DNA of 64,000 nucleotides from Chelativorans sp. J32 (GCF_000518985.1 NZ_JAEQ01000001.1:1-64000); one strand, 5' to 3'; counted from the first letter of the stretch, positions 1-8,644 are shown. A program made the numbers and translations. The notes: generated by a model from the letters alone, not told the origin.

Positions 1-134
1 CGTTTTGGCCCAAAGAGGCCAATGCGCCATGGCACGCGCCAGCTATTGGTAAGCGCGCGCGCCATGGCGCAGGCCACTGCCACCTGGCCTGGTTTTGCGC
101 CGCCGCGTGGCCGGATTTTGCACCGCCGTTGACA
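1..134. mobile_element. Probable right end of an IS21-family element
   Basis: No open gene is visible here. The stretch holds several imperfect copies of a TTTTGCGCCGCCG-like block (near 91-104 and 115-128) with GGCC-flanked spacers, and it closes with TTGACA at 129-134. IS21-family ends carry multiple short internal repeats and finish in CA, so this is read as the terminus of such an element whose transposase lies left of the window. The transposase itself cannot be seen, so the family assignment is tentative. Confidence 0.35.
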
Positions 135-140
135 GCACGC

Positions 141-311
141 CTACCAGGAAATCTGCCCCTCGGCTTCACGCACACGGCGGATTGCCAGACGCGCTTCCAG
201 CCGCTCCATATAGGCGCGGATGTTTGAATAGGGGTCGAGCGAAATTTGCGCCGGCACCGACCAATTCAGGACAATCAAAGCATAGCCGTCGATAACCGAA
301 TGCTCCAGCGC
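141..311 (-). pseudogene. 3' remnant of a glutathione S-transferase gene
   Basis: The minus-strand frame ending in TAG at 141-143 encodes a piece resembling the last 55 or so residues of a GST C-terminal helical domain, with key stretches VIDGYALIVLNW and PYSNIRAYMERLEAR. Codons above about 311 in this frame no longer look like GST, and the thioredoxin-fold half is absent, so this is a truncated leftover. It sits between the IS21-like end and the tetR gene, consistent with deletion next to an insertion sequence. Confidence 0.5.
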
Positions 312-354
312 GCGCCCACAATATCCACTGCCATCGGACGATTGGCCGTCCGGC

Positions 355-900
355 TTACCTCTCCAGAAGGGCATTGGCGATGATCTCCGCAAGATGATCC
401 ACGCGCCGGGAAAAGGCGGGTTGATCGCCTACCCAAGCAAGCGCGCCCATCAAAGCGAAGAGGTCGGTTCCGTCTATGTCGGCTCGTGCCAGCCCCTTGG
501 CCTGGGCACGTTGGAGAAGTCGCGCGCCCGCTGAACGGACGTCCGTGCATGATTTGTGGAGTGCGGAATCGGGATCCTCGAGCGCGGCCGCCATCAGCGA
601 GACGACGCCCCCATAGGTTCGGGTAAAGGCAAGGCCGGCGCGAAACCACGAAGTGAGCGCGACATCAGGTGCATCTGATGTTTCGAGCCGCTCGGCCTGT
701 CGCGTCAGCTCGTCGAGGTTTGCGCGAAGCAGCGCTTCGAGCAATGCCTCCCGTGTCGGGAAGTGACGGTACAAGGTGCCAAGCCCGACATTCGCTCGAC
801 GTGCAATATCGCGCAGCGAAGCGTCTGCACCATGCTCGGCTATCGCTTCGCGAGCGGTCGCCAGCAGGCGATCATAGTTCTTTTTTGCGTCGGCCCGCAT
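355..900 (-). CDS. TetR/AcrR family transcriptional regulator
   Basis: A 181-residue protein, usual length for the family. Residues about 28-48 form the helix-turn-helix (SLRDIARRANVGLGTLYRHF), followed by a helical ligand/dimerisation domain. The ATG at 898-900 is chosen because AAGGAG lies 6 nt upstream; the frame continues open further upstream but without similar support. It is divergent from the SDR gene at 986, with a shared 85-bp spacer containing an inverted repeat (935-956), so it most likely represses itself and the SDR gene. The ligand is unknown, probably a substrate or relative of a substrate of the SDR enzyme. Confidence 0.9.
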   Translation of the reverse strand: MRADAKKNYDRLLATAREAIAEHGADASLRDIARRANVGLGTLYRHFPTREALLEALLRANLDELTRQAERLETSDAPDVALTSWFRAGLAFTRTYGGVVSLMAAALEDPDSALHKSCTDVRSAGARLLQRAQAKGLARADIDGTDLFALMGALAWVGDQPAFSRRVDHLAEIIANALLER

Positions 901-925
901 GGCACTCCTTGATAAACGGATCACT

Positions 926-956
926 GCTCCGCATATATGGAGCGGCGCTCCGATAT
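926..956. promoter_or_regulatory. Inverted repeats between tetR and SDR genes, candidate TetR operator
   Basis: GGAGCGGCGCTCC at 939-951 is a perfect 13-bp palindrome, flanked by ATAT on the left and GATAT on the right. A second, overlapping pair GCTCC (926-930) and GGAGC (939-943) spans ATATAT. The position between divergent start codons fits a TetR-family operator controlling both genes. Confidence 0.55.
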
Positions 957-985
957 AGCGCGTTTTCTCGACGAAAGGAACCAGC

Positions 986-1741
986 ATGTCCAACAAGCTC
1001 GATCTCTCGCAGGAATTCAAAGGCCGCAAGGCGCTCGTCACCGGTGGCACGCGAGGAATAGGCGCGGCAATTGCCCAGCGCTTTCTTGATGCAGGAGCGG
1101 CGGTCGCTGTGGTCGGGCGCTCGCGCACCGACGACATCCCGGCATCAGCGACGTTCATCGCCGGGGATGTTAGTACGAACCAAGGCGTCAAGGCGATCGC
1201 CGAACAGGCACTGACGGCCCTTGGTGGCCTCGACATCCTCGTGAACAATGCGGGTGGTTCCAAAGCGTTTCTGGGCGGCACCGAGTCCATCCCCGATGAA
1301 GAGTGGCAGCATGATCTGGCGCTCAACCTTCTTGCCGCCGTGCGCTTGACGAACGCCACGCTCCCGGCGCTGAGAGCTTCCAATGCCGCATCGATCGTGA
1401 ACATCTCGTCTTCGGCGGCGACGATGCCATTCCCCTTTTCCGTGCACTACGGCGCGGCGAAGGCTGCGCTGGACTATTATTCCCGCACGCTCGCCGTAGA
1501 GCTTGGGAGCACAGGCATTCGGGTCAACGTAGTGACTCCTGGCCCCATATCGACGCCGAACTCCGATGAACTGCGTAAGCAGTTTCCGATCTCGGGCGAT
1601 GAGTGGAATCAATATGTCCCGCTCGGCCGCATCGGAGCTACCGAAGACATCGCGGAGGTCGTGGTACTGCTTGCATCGGAGCGCGGCAAGTTCCTGACCG
1701 GCGTTAACTACCCTGTGGACGGGGGTATGACGGCCCGCTGA
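986..1741 (+). CDS. SDR family NAD(P)-dependent oxidoreductase
   Basis: A 251-residue classical short-chain dehydrogenase. The Rossmann cofactor motif TGGTRGIG is at residues 19-26, NNAG at 87-90, the catalytic Ser around 141-143 and YGAAK (Tyr155, Lys159) are all present, and the C-terminus ends in the usual PVDGGM. The start is supported by AAAGGAA upstream. It is divergent from the TetR gene that probably controls it. This pairing is common for enzymes that reduce reactive carbonyls or modify a xenobiotic, but the substrate cannot be read from sequence. Confidence 0.9.
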   Translation: MSNKLDLSQEFKGRKALVTGGTRGIGAAIAQRFLDAGAAVAVVGRSRTDDIPASATFIAGDVSTNQGVKAIAEQALTALGGLDILVNNAGGSKAFLGGTESIPDEEWQHDLALNLLAAVRLTNATLPALRASNAASIVNISSSAATMPFPFSVHYGAAKAALDYYSRTLAVELGSTGIRVNVVTPGPISTPNSDELRKQFPISGDEWNQYVPLGRIGATEDIAEVVVLLASERGKFLTGVNYPVDGGMTAR

Positions 1742-1748
1742 AACCTCG

Positions 1749-1780
1749 GGACGGGCGGTCCATTTGGAAGCCGTCCGTCC
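1749..1780 (+). terminator. Hairpin downstream of SDR gene
   Basis: GGACGGGCGG (1749-1758) pairs with CCGTCCGTCC (1771-1780), with one G-T wobble, across a 12-nt loop directly after the SDR stop codon. No T-run follows, so it may be a weak or Rho-assisted terminator. Confidence 0.35.
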
Positions 1781-1875
1781 GATACCAGGAGAGCGGATAC
1801 AATCCTGATCGACCGACAATGGCCGAAGAACCCGCTGCGCGGGATAGCGGTTGAGGTAGAGGACACGGGTCGGAG

Positions 1876-2019
1876 GTCACGCCCGAGATCGAGACATGGC
1901 TGACGGCGCCTTGGGAGGAGGCAAAGGCCCTGCAGCGTCCCCTGCCCGACGACATGCTGACCGTTGTGGACGCCCCGGTCCTGCCGCAGGACGAGGAAGC
2001 GCAGTCGTTGCTGCTGTAG
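1876..2019 (+). pseudogene. Remnant resembling the C-terminus of an SRAP (YedK/HMCES-type) gene
   Basis: The frame reads [20 protein letters not shown] then RPLPDDML and stops with TAG at 2017-2019. [14 protein letters not shown] is close to the end of rhizobial SOS-response-associated peptidase proteins. The N-terminal catalytic Cys region is missing upstream, so this is a fragment. The assignment rests on this short stretch only. Confidence 0.35.
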
Positions 2020-2124
2020 CAGGGCAGAACTCGAAGGAACCGTCGCCAACTTGCTCACGCACGACAATACGTAGGCGATGGTGGCACCAGGGACGTCGTT
2101 TCACCTCGTTTCCTCCGAGCAACC

Positions 2125-3036
2125 TGAATCGCTTTTCCAGAATTCTGAATCGCTCGCCCAACAAACGGCGTTTCAGGGAGTAATGGGGAGAGAAAGCGTC
2201 CTTAGAAGCGCAAACGAAGTTTGCAACGCGGGCGGCTGAGGATGCCGACAGAGACCCTGCTCATCAGCGCAGGCGGCTCAGGCGGCTCAGGCGGCGTCTG
2301 ATGGAGGAAGCGGGCACTCCAAAGACGCCCAGACGTCGAGGCAGGGCCCGATCCCGGAACGTGCTCAGTACTGCCGCTGTCAATGACGAAGCTGCTCACA
2401 ATCCCACTGAAGCCGGACAAGACTGGCCTCGACGCCACCCCCACGGGTCAATCGCGAACCATCCGACTTCGATCTGGTTCCGACCTGCTCGATCCTTTCT
2501 CACGCCAGCCGCTGACTTCTTCAGCCGCTTGAGATGTCACCCGCCTAAAGCCGTCGCTTGTTTGACGCCTCTCTTCTTATGCCGCCTAGACCGCCCGCTT
2601 CATCGGCCTCTTCTTCCGCTTGGGCTGTTGGGAAATGTCCGACGTCTCGGCGCTCCTCCACGCTGCTTCCCAGGCCGCACGCAGCCGCTGCAACCGCGTC
2701 CCCCTCCTCTCCCCAATGCACACGCCGTCCGCGATGTAACGCTTTTCCAGAGCTTTGAATCGACCGTCAGGTGCCTCGAATCGCTGGCAGAGATTCGGGT
2801 TCTGAATCGGATTAACGTAAATTGTCTCAATGCATATCGGTTTGAGATGACGTGCGGGCACGTCACCTCACATTGCCTGCACGGCGTCGTCGTGCTCGCT
2901 TGTTCAGTAGATGGCTGTCGCACTGCAACGCCCGTCCGGAGCGTTGAATCGCGTGCCTCGAGAGCTGAATCGCTGGCACGCAGTCCCTGAATCGAATTCC
3001 CCGGCTCCTGAATCGCCTGCCTCCGATTCTGAATCG
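2125..3036 (-). pseudogene. Scattered remnants of a heptad-repeat coiled-coil gene
   Basis: Three clusters of the heptamer TGAATCG (2125 and 2146; 2756, 2777 as CGAATCG, and 2803; 2945, 2966, 2988, 3009, 3030) lie mostly 21 or 22 bp apart. Read on the minus strand, 21 bp is seven codons and the frames give heptads such as RFRILEKRFRLLG (near 2152-2115) and RFEAPDGRFKALEKRY (near 2783-2735). This is the RFxxLEKRFxxL style of coiled-coil protein common in proteobacteria. Frames are broken, so no intact gene remains. The rest of 1742-3235 holds no gene I can support. A 30-bp stretch at 2368-2397 recurs with two mismatches at 4520-4549. Confidence 0.45.
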
Positions 3037-3235
3037 ACATGAAGAGGAGAAGCGTTGGCTGTCGCATCAGCCAAGCCGACCTTTATCGTTACAACTGTCG
3101 CCCCACCTACATTGACCAACCCTCCGATAACTCACCGCCCGCCGCGATGCTGCGCCGAGGCAGCTACGGCTGCTTCGGGCAGGCCGATGCAATGCGGCGT
3201 CGGCGTCTCCTTGTTCTCGCGCAGTGCCGTCTCCT

Positions 3236-3649
3236 TCAGTGCGATCGCCCTCCTTCCCCATCCGGATGCGGGTGAGATGAAGCGGAAGGTCCAGTGTCGG
3301 AAGAAGCAGAGGAAGGGGAAGACGACGGCACCGGGTCTCCGAGACGATACCAGCGCGAGAGGGTCCGCGCCCATTTCCCGTCCGAGGACATCAGCCAGAG
3401 ATCCGAGGTGACGATCAGCCTGCCCGTTCCGGTGAGCCTCGGATGGCCGCTGCAGGACCCCACGAGACAGGATGCGGGTCGCTCGGAGCGGGACCAGTTG
3501 TCAAGGAATGGGGGAGATTTCCCCGCAAGCTCCTCCACCGGAATGCCTTCCCGGATCCGGTGCATGTCCGAGACGATATTGGAAAGCCGCTCGAGCTCCA
3601 GGTCGAAGACCTCGCTCTGCTTGCGGGAATGAGGTTCGAACATCACCAT
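3236..3649 (-). CDS. Hypothetical protein, DUF6634-like
   Basis: A 137-residue frame. Residues about 15-105 carry the pattern I associate with the rhizobial DUF6634 group: LERLSNIVSDMHRIREGIP, then ELAGKSPPFLDNWS, a GHPRLTGTG segment, and WARTLSRWYRLG near residue 105. The tail after that is Ser/Pro rich and may be out-of-gene extension. Function is unknown. It lies just downstream of the truncated end of an IS3 element, with which it shares an orientation, so its promoter may have been lost or replaced. Confidence 0.5.
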   Translation of the reverse strand: MVMFEPHSRKQSEVFDLELERLSNIVSDMHRIREGIPVEELAGKSPPFLDNWSRSERPASCLVGSCSGHPRLTGTGRLIVTSDLWLMSSDGKWARTLSRWYRLGDPVPSSSPSSASSDTGPSASSHPHPDGEGGRSH

Positions 3650-3715
3650 CTGACGTCTCCTGTAGTCTCCCGTATCTGCCAGGTTGCGGATGAGCGGAAT
3701 GAGAGGGGCGGTCTG

Positions 3716-4508
3716 CGGCCGGCGCGTAGCGCGAGAAGGTGTCGACCACCGTCAGCACCCGTATCTTGCGGCCGGTGGCGAGTTGGTCGTGCACGAAGTC
3801 CATGGCCCAGACATCGTTCGGGCCGACAGCCTCAGCACGCTCCTCGCGCAGCCTCGCCTTCCCCCGCCGCTTCGGCGTCTTGTTTCTCAGCTGCATGCCC
3901 AACTCCTTGTAGAGCCTGTAGGTCTTCTTCCGATTGATGGCCCAGCCCTCCCGCCGCAGCAGGACATGCACGCGCCGGTAGCCGAAGCGTACGCGGGTCT
4001 GGCAAATCTCCTTGATCCGCTGTTCCAGAGCGGCCTGACCGGGACGGCGCGACTTGTACCGATACGTCTTCGGGTCAAACCGGATCGCCGCACAGGCTCG
4101 GCGGATCGATATGGCCCATTCGGCACGCAGCGCGTCGACCAGCGCTCTCTTCCGGCCAGGCCTCAGAGCTTTCGCCTGATGACGTCCTGCAGCATCTCCT
4201 TGTCGAGCGTCAGGTCCGCCACGATCTTCTTCAGCCGGGCATTCTCTTGCTCAAGCTCGCGCAGCCGCTTCATCTCCGACGGCATCATGCCGGAATACTT
4301 CTTCTTCCAGTTGAAGTAGGTCGCCTGGCTGATCTCCGCCTTCCGGCAGATCTCCGCCACCGTCGTCCCGTCCTCACCCTGCTTGATGATGAACGCCTTC
4401 TGCGCGTCCGTGAACTGCGATGCCTTGATCACTTCCGCTCCACTCCCAGCCAGGAAATGGCGCGGAAAATTCCAACACGATTCGAGGGCATTCTCGGGAG
4501 GCAGACCA
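3716..4508 (-). mobile_element. IS3-family (IS407-like) element, truncated at its 3' end
   Basis: The intact end is at 4508: read on the minus strand it begins TGGTCTGCCTCCCG, the TG-CCTGCC style of IS407-group ends. orfA (4163-4432) starts at a GTG and encodes an 89-residue helix-turn-helix plus leucine-zipper protein ending LDKEMLQDVIRRKL. orfB follows in the overlapping frame by the usual programmed frameshift and runs through REGWAINRKKTYRLYKE and AMDFVHDQLATGRKIRVLT. It breaks off after TFSRYAP near 3718, before the second and third acidic residues of the DDE domain. The element cannot code for an active transposase. A relative of its first 210 bp lies at 13,003. Confidence 0.85.
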
Positions 4509-4662
4509 GAACTTGTCGGGTACTGTCGCTGTCGATGACGAAGCTGCTCGCTCGTCTCCCAACCGATCACGGGGACGCGGCATCCAAATGGAGGATCGTA
4601 ATTGGCTATGGATGATTCTGGCGGCAGATTAGGTGCTGCGTAGGAACTCCACTCTTATCTGA

Positions 4663-6318
4663 TCAGTCCTGCTTCCACTCCCAGGTGTCTGCCGACAAGC
4701 TAAAAAATAAATCCACCGTCTGTTTATCAGCTTCCGCCTCAAGAAGCATTGTCCAAATACCTTTCTCTCCCCGACAAGCGAAGGGTGCCACCCCCGCCAA
4801 GAAGCGCGGCCCAAGACGCGGTTTCAGAACCATGACGGCACCAATGTCAGGGCGACAAATTATACGTTCAATCAAACCCCGAATAAGATTGGAAAGCCGA
4901 ATCCTGAGGGCTCTTCGACCTTCTGGGTCATATGAACTTTCGATTCGCCGAGTGAGGTCTGCCACGTCAGTGAGGCGTCGAACGAGCCCTGGGTCTGCGG
5001 CGAGTTTCGATGCCTCTTCCTCAGCCTTGCGAAGTCTTTTTCTCAAAGCCTTGACTTCATTTGCCACTGCCGTGAAGCGTTCGACGGCTGCGTCATCACC
5101 TGTCTCGACGAGGGCAAGAAGACGTTTGCGCCGCTCCTCGGCATCGGCTAGCTCCGCTTGAAGAGCAGCAACTTTATCAGTTGCCTTGGAAGCATCCTCA
5201 TCTAAGGGAGCGAACGCGCCGACTTCAAGGAAACCCAATCCGGTCAAGACAGCCACTTCCAGTTTCTCGACACGCCATCGGCGCGAATTGGTGCAGCCCG
5301 TGTTTCTTAGGTTGCTAGAGCAGCAAAGATAGACGCCTCCTTTCGGGAGGCGTCCCTTATTGACGATGTGCATCGGACTGCGGCAGATACCGCAACGCCC
5401 CAGTCCTTGAAGCAAATGGACAACATTTCCTTTTCTCCCAGACGCATCCTTCCGTCGCTCTTGAACAGCAGCTTGCGCCCGCCAGAACGTCTGCTCGTCA
5501 ATGATGCATGGATAGTAATCCGAAATGGAGTCTCCATCCGGTTTTCGGTTCCGCGCCTTGTGAGTGCCACTGTGGGGCTGATACTCACCTAACACAGCTC
5601 GACTCTCGATGATCTTCGCGATACTCGACGTCTGCCACCCATTTTTGCCCCGAAAAGGCGGGATACCTTCCGCATTCAGACGGCGGGCAATTTCTCGTCG
5701 GCCTGCTCCCTCAATTGTCTCCTGAAATATCCGACGCACAATTGCCACGCGATCAGGCCGTTCAATAAATCTCCCGTCAACAAGCTGCAGCCACTCCGGG
5801 CAGCGCCGGGTTAGTGGCTTCTTTTCGGAACGGGCCGCTTCTTTCTTTCTTCGCCACGCTTGGCCGACACGCTCGGATTTTATGCGGCTCTCGTCGTGAG
5901 CGCGTGCCATAACGGCTAGTGAAATGATCAGCGGTGTCCAGTCACCTCGGAGACGTTCGGCAGAGTACTCCTGGCCATCGGATAAAGTGACAACTGTGAT
6001 GCCGGCTCGAATCAAGTCAAGAAGCCGAGATGCAGCGTCAATAACAGTCTCGCGAGAAAGACGGTCCAAGCTTTCCACAATGAGATAAGAGCCGCGGTCG
6101 ATCTGGCCAGATTCTACTAGATCGAGGAATCTTCGCAGGGCCCCGATAGTATGGTTCGCGCCGTCATAAGCTGAAAGGCCTAAGTCGCTAAGTGTGTCAT
6201 CCAAAGCAAGATCACGCTCTTTGCACCACGCTTCGGCTGCTTCAATTTGCCGTCGCAAGGAATCGCCCCTCGCCTGCTCAGGCGTGGAAAAACGGATGTA
6301 GGAATATACCTTTGCCAT
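4663..6318 (-). CDS. Large serine recombinase (site-specific integrase)
   Basis: A 551-residue protein that cuts and rejoins DNA through a Ser-DNA intermediate to insert or excise an element. Residues 1-150 are the resolvase/invertase catalytic domain, with the nucleophile in VYSYIRFSTPEQARGD (Ser11) and SLDRLSRE. A recombinase domain follows at about 155-290, then a zinc ribbon (CGICRSPM... CCSSNLRNTGC) near 310-345 and a coiled-coil segment at about 385-435. The ATG at 6316-6318 lies about 45 bp from an att-like core, the usual layout in which attP abuts the integrase start. The same start region recurs at 25,348-25,443 beside comM, which indicates that comM is its target. Confidence 0.93.
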   Translation of the reverse strand: MAKVYSYIRFSTPEQARGDSLRRQIEAAEAWCKERDLALDDTLSDLGLSAYDGANHTIGALRRFLDLVESGQIDRGSYLIVESLDRLSRETVIDAASRLLDLIRAGITVVTLSDGQEYSAERLRGDWTPLIISLAVMARAHDESRIKSERVGQAWRRKKEAARSEKKPLTRRCPEWLQLVDGRFIERPDRVAIVRRIFQETIEGAGRREIARRLNAEGIPPFRGKNGWQTSSIAKIIESRAVLGEYQPHSGTHKARNRKPDGDSISDYYPCIIDEQTFWRAQAAVQERRKDASGRKGNVVHLLQGLGRCGICRSPMHIVNKGRLPKGGVYLCCSSNLRNTGCTNSRRWRVEKLEVAVLTGLGFLEVGAFAPLDEDASKATDKVAALQAELADAEERRKRLLALVETGDDAAVERFTAVANEVKALRKRLRKAEEEASKLAADPGLVRRLTDVADLTRRIESSYDPEGRRALRIRLSNLIRGLIERIICRPDIGAVMVLKPRLGPRFLAGVAPFACRGEKGIWTMLLEAEADKQTVDLFFSLSADTWEWKQD

Positions 6319-6365
6319 GTCGGAATCATTCTCTCTGCTCGTATATTAATGTATCATAACTTTCT
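6265..6365 (+). repeat. 101-bp direct repeat, copy 1: recombinase 5' end plus att-like core
   Basis: This stretch contains the first 18 codons of the recombinase (minus strand), its upstream region and the sequence ATGTATCATAACTTTCT. It is about 93% identical to 25,348-25,443; differences include one Ile/Val codon change and small indels upstream of the start. To its right the sequence is unrelated to comM, so this copy is read as the junction between two tandem islands. Confidence 0.85.
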
Positions 6366-7086
6366 CAGCGTGTGGCCGCCGCGCAAAGCCGATTATCGCC
6401 GCTGGCGCCATGTCCGGCCCGCCTGTCGTCTCTGGTTGCTGTCGAGCTGTCCCTATTGGTCCGGAACCTCCATCGCCCTCGCCGTTCGCCTCAAGAAGAA
6501 GCTCATCGGCGCCGGGCCTGAAGTACCCCTTCTCTTCGGCATCAGCACTGATGCCGGAATCTCGGTAATCACTCTCATTGATGGCTGCGGGCCGCTCACC
6601 GATCTCTTTGGTGTCAGTGAGGCCCTCGTTGCCTACCCCCGCCTCGCAGCCGCCCGAGCCCCTTGTCGTCTTGATGCCGATCGCACGCAAACAGGCAGCA
6701 CCGATCTCCTCCTGGACGCGTTGGGCAAACTTTGCCCGCAGTGACAGCATGGCGTCTCCGGCAACCTCGACGTCGATCAGCTCGCCGATCTCGTCGAGGG
6801 CGAAGATCCCATTCGCCCTGTCGCGCCGCTCGCTTGAACCATCGATGATGGCAACCTCGACCGATGTGACGCCTGCGATCCCACCCTCAATGTAAAGCCA
6901 GTCGGCGGCGATCAGGGCTGCTGCCATCATGCGTCGGCGCAAGCTGTCGAGCCTGCGCTCCGGATAGGAGGCAAGCGATCGCTTCATGTCGACGAGCAAA
7001 GCACGATGTTGCTCTTCATCGACGATGAAGAGATCCGGCGTGTAGACAGGGCGTGCCGGGCGGCGTCGTGTGAGGCCTGTAACGCT
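6346..7086 (-). pseudogene. 5'-truncated conserved gene with a PD-(D/E)XK-like motif
   Basis: The minus-strand frame is open from 7086, just after an in-frame TAA, to a TAA at 6346. It reads VYTPDLFIVDEEQ then ALLVDMKRSLASYPERRL, and continues through a helical segment RRRMMAAALIAADWLYIEGG. PD followed about 15 residues later by D-M-K has the form of the PD-(D/E)XK nuclease active site. No good start codon precedes the motif, only a TTG at 6999 after it, so the 5' end is probably missing. The stop codon lies inside the att-like core (reading KVMIH-stop), placing this frame at the extreme end of island 2. The last third (after about residue 130) is low-complexity and Gly-rich, and may be non-native. 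I do not recognise the exact family. Confidence 0.45.
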
Positions 7087-7121
7087 TTAGCGAGGATCAC
7101 CGGGGATTTCTGATATGCAGC

Positions 7122-7165
7122 TTGACAGCCGAATTTGATCAAAATAGAGATACGATGATCAAAAA
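7122..7165 (+). promoter_or_regulatory. Promoter and duplicated operator-like sites before tctC
   Basis: TTGACA at 7122-7127 is followed after 17 bp by TAGAGA (7145-7150), a plausible sigma-70 promoter. The word TGATCAAAA occurs at 7136-7144 and again at 7157-7165, 21 bp or two helical turns apart; the first is inside the palindrome TTTGATCAAA (7134-7143). Sites spanning the -35/-10 spacer and the start of transcription fit repression by the FCD-type GntR protein encoded at 11,104. Confidence 0.5.
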
Positions 7166-7179
7166 TGGAGGAATTGGAT

Positions 7180-8121
7180 ATGAAGCTACCGTTGATCCTA
7201 GGGCTCTCGCTGCTTCTTGGGGCTAGTCCCGTCGCAGCGCAGAATTACCCTTCAGGGCCTATCAACATCGTCGTCCCATCGGTAGCGGGAGGAGCTTCTG
7301 ATATCGTTGCACGGCTTTTCCAGCAGGCAGTCGGCGACAAAATGGGAGAACCGTTCGTCATACTGAACATGCCTGGCGGAGGGACGGCACTTGGTGCTCG
7401 CGAAGTAGCCACTTCCCCTGCCGACGGGCAGACCGTACTTATGATGCACGAAGCGATGATTACAGCTTCCGCTCTGGGCGTGTTTGATTTGGGATACCGC
7501 TCGCTGGTACCTGTGGCGCAAACGGGGCGAGATGTCTACACGATAACGGTGCGTGCAGACTCAGGAATTGAAACGCTAGAGGAACTCTACCAAGAGGCCG
7601 CCGAGAGAGAGTTGGTCACCGCAGTCAATATTGGCGGGCTGGGCCATTTGACGTCCTTGATTGCGGCAGAGGCTGGCGGGGTCGAGTTTGCGCCCGTGCA
7701 CTACCCTGGCGGTATTGAGTGGGTTACGGCTTTGCTCGGTGGCCATGTAGACGTGATCTTTAGCGTCCCTTCGGACGTTGTGGGATATATAGAGTCGGGA
7801 GACTTTAGAACGCTTGCTGTAATGTCTGATGAACGCGTTGCAGCACTCCCTGACGTACCTACGACAGTGGAGCTCGGTTATGATGCGAAATCCGAATTGA
7901 ATCATATGTGGTGGATGCCGGCAGGCACTCCCGAGGATGTGATCGACACATTTGCCGACACACTTGAGGCGGCGATGGAAGATGAAATGATCCTCCAGCA
8001 GTTCAAAAATAGGTTTATTGAACCGGTATTTTCTAGGGGTGAAGAACTACAGGCTTACGTAAGCGAAGTGGCTGGGCGTATTGAAAAGCTAGTTGCTGAC
8101 TATGATCTCCAGCCCAACTGA
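7180..8121 (+). CDS. Tripartite tricarboxylate transporter (TTT) substrate-binding protein, TctC/Bug family
   Basis: A 313-residue periplasmic receptor that delivers an organic acid to the TctAB membrane complex. An N-terminal signal peptide (MKLPLILGLSLLLGASPVAA, cleavage before QNYPSG) precedes the Bug fold; GGASDIVARLFQQ and NMPGGGTALGAREVA match the ligand-loop regions of the family. The ATG at 7180 is chosen over the one at 7165 because GGAGG sits 9 bp upstream of it. It heads a six-gene cluster with tctB, tctA, a hydroxyacid dehydrogenase, a GntR regulator and a GalD-like dehydratase, so the ligand is probably a sugar acid or related hydroxy-acid. Confidence 0.92.
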   Translation: MKLPLILGLSLLLGASPVAAQNYPSGPINIVVPSVAGGASDIVARLFQQAVGDKMGEPFVILNMPGGGTALGAREVATSPADGQTVLMMHEAMITASALGVFDLGYRSLVPVAQTGRDVYTITVRADSGIETLEELYQEAAERELVTAVNIGGLGHLTSLIAAEAGGVEFAPVHYPGGIEWVTALLGGHVDVIFSVPSDVVGYIESGDFRTLAVMSDERVAALPDVPTTVELGYDAKSELNHMWWMPAGTPEDVIDTFADTLEAAMEDEMILQQFKNRFIEPVFSRGEELQAYVSEVAGRIEKLVADYDLQPN

Positions 8122-8638
8122 CAAGCGTCAGAAAAGGAGGAGAGCTTCGTTTCAAGAAGCTCTCCTCCTCTGTGGTTTTGTTTCAACCATCGCCGCGGTG
8201 GCGCTCTGGGGGGCTGCGGATTTGCCGCAGCCCCGATGGGAGCCCCTGGGACCCGGCAGTTTGCCAAACATTATAGCCTACACCCTGATCGCTCTGTCGA
8301 TTTTCGCCGTGGCCTGGAGTTTTTTCAATCATGGGTTCAACGCGGCAGGCACCAATGAAGAAGTTGAGGAAGAAGACCAATCAGGCAGCGATAGCGGAGA
8401 TATGCTTTACGTTGGACGTACAATAGCATTCCTTAGTCTGAGCGTTCTTGGTGTCATTGTGATGTCGGTCGGAATATCCGGTTATCGACCTGTCGCTTTT
8501 ATCATCTCGGTTGCCGGTGTCACCATTCTCAATGGTTTCAAGCTGCCGCCATTGATCCCTACACTCATCTTTGCAGCGGCGATGTCTGTTGGTGTTCATT
8601 TTGCCATGACCCAGCTTCTCGCTGTTCCATTAAGGTAG
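8102..8638 (+). CDS. TTT transporter small membrane subunit, TctB family
   Basis: About 178 residues with four predicted transmembrane helices (roughly residues 22-41, 56-74, 103-124 and 145-170) and an acidic loop (EEVEEEDQSGSDSGD) between helices 2 and 3, as usual for TctB. The ATG at 8102 overlaps the end of tctC by 20 bp; a TTG at 8093 is an alternative. TctB is poorly conserved in sequence, so the call leans on size, topology and position between tctC and tctA. Confidence 0.85.
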   Translation: MISSPTDKRQKRRRASFQEALLLCGFVSTIAAVALWGAADLPQPRWEPLGPGSLPNIIAYTLIALSIFAVAWSFFNHGFNAAGTNEEVEEEDQSGSDSGDMLYVGRTIAFLSLSVLGVIVMSVGISGYRPVAFIISVAGVTILNGFKLPPLIPTLIFAAAMSVGVHFAMTQLLAVPLR

Positions 8639-8644
8639 GTCAGT

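Noticed and set aside
901-1404. Longer 5' version of the TetR gene (349 residues)
   Set aside because: The extra 168 residues lie antisense to the SDR gene; the ATG at 900 has a good ribosome site and gives normal family length.
2301-2990. 229-codon plus-strand frame in the junk-rich region
   Set aside because: No domain pattern, high Pro/Arg/Leu, and it crosses the coiled-coil remnants on the other strand.
2125-3036. CRISPR-like or iteron array from the regularly spaced TGAATCG words
   Set aside because: Only 7 bp are conserved with 14-15 bp between, spacing varies, the copies fall in three separate clusters, no cas or rep gene is near, and the frame decodes as protein heptads.
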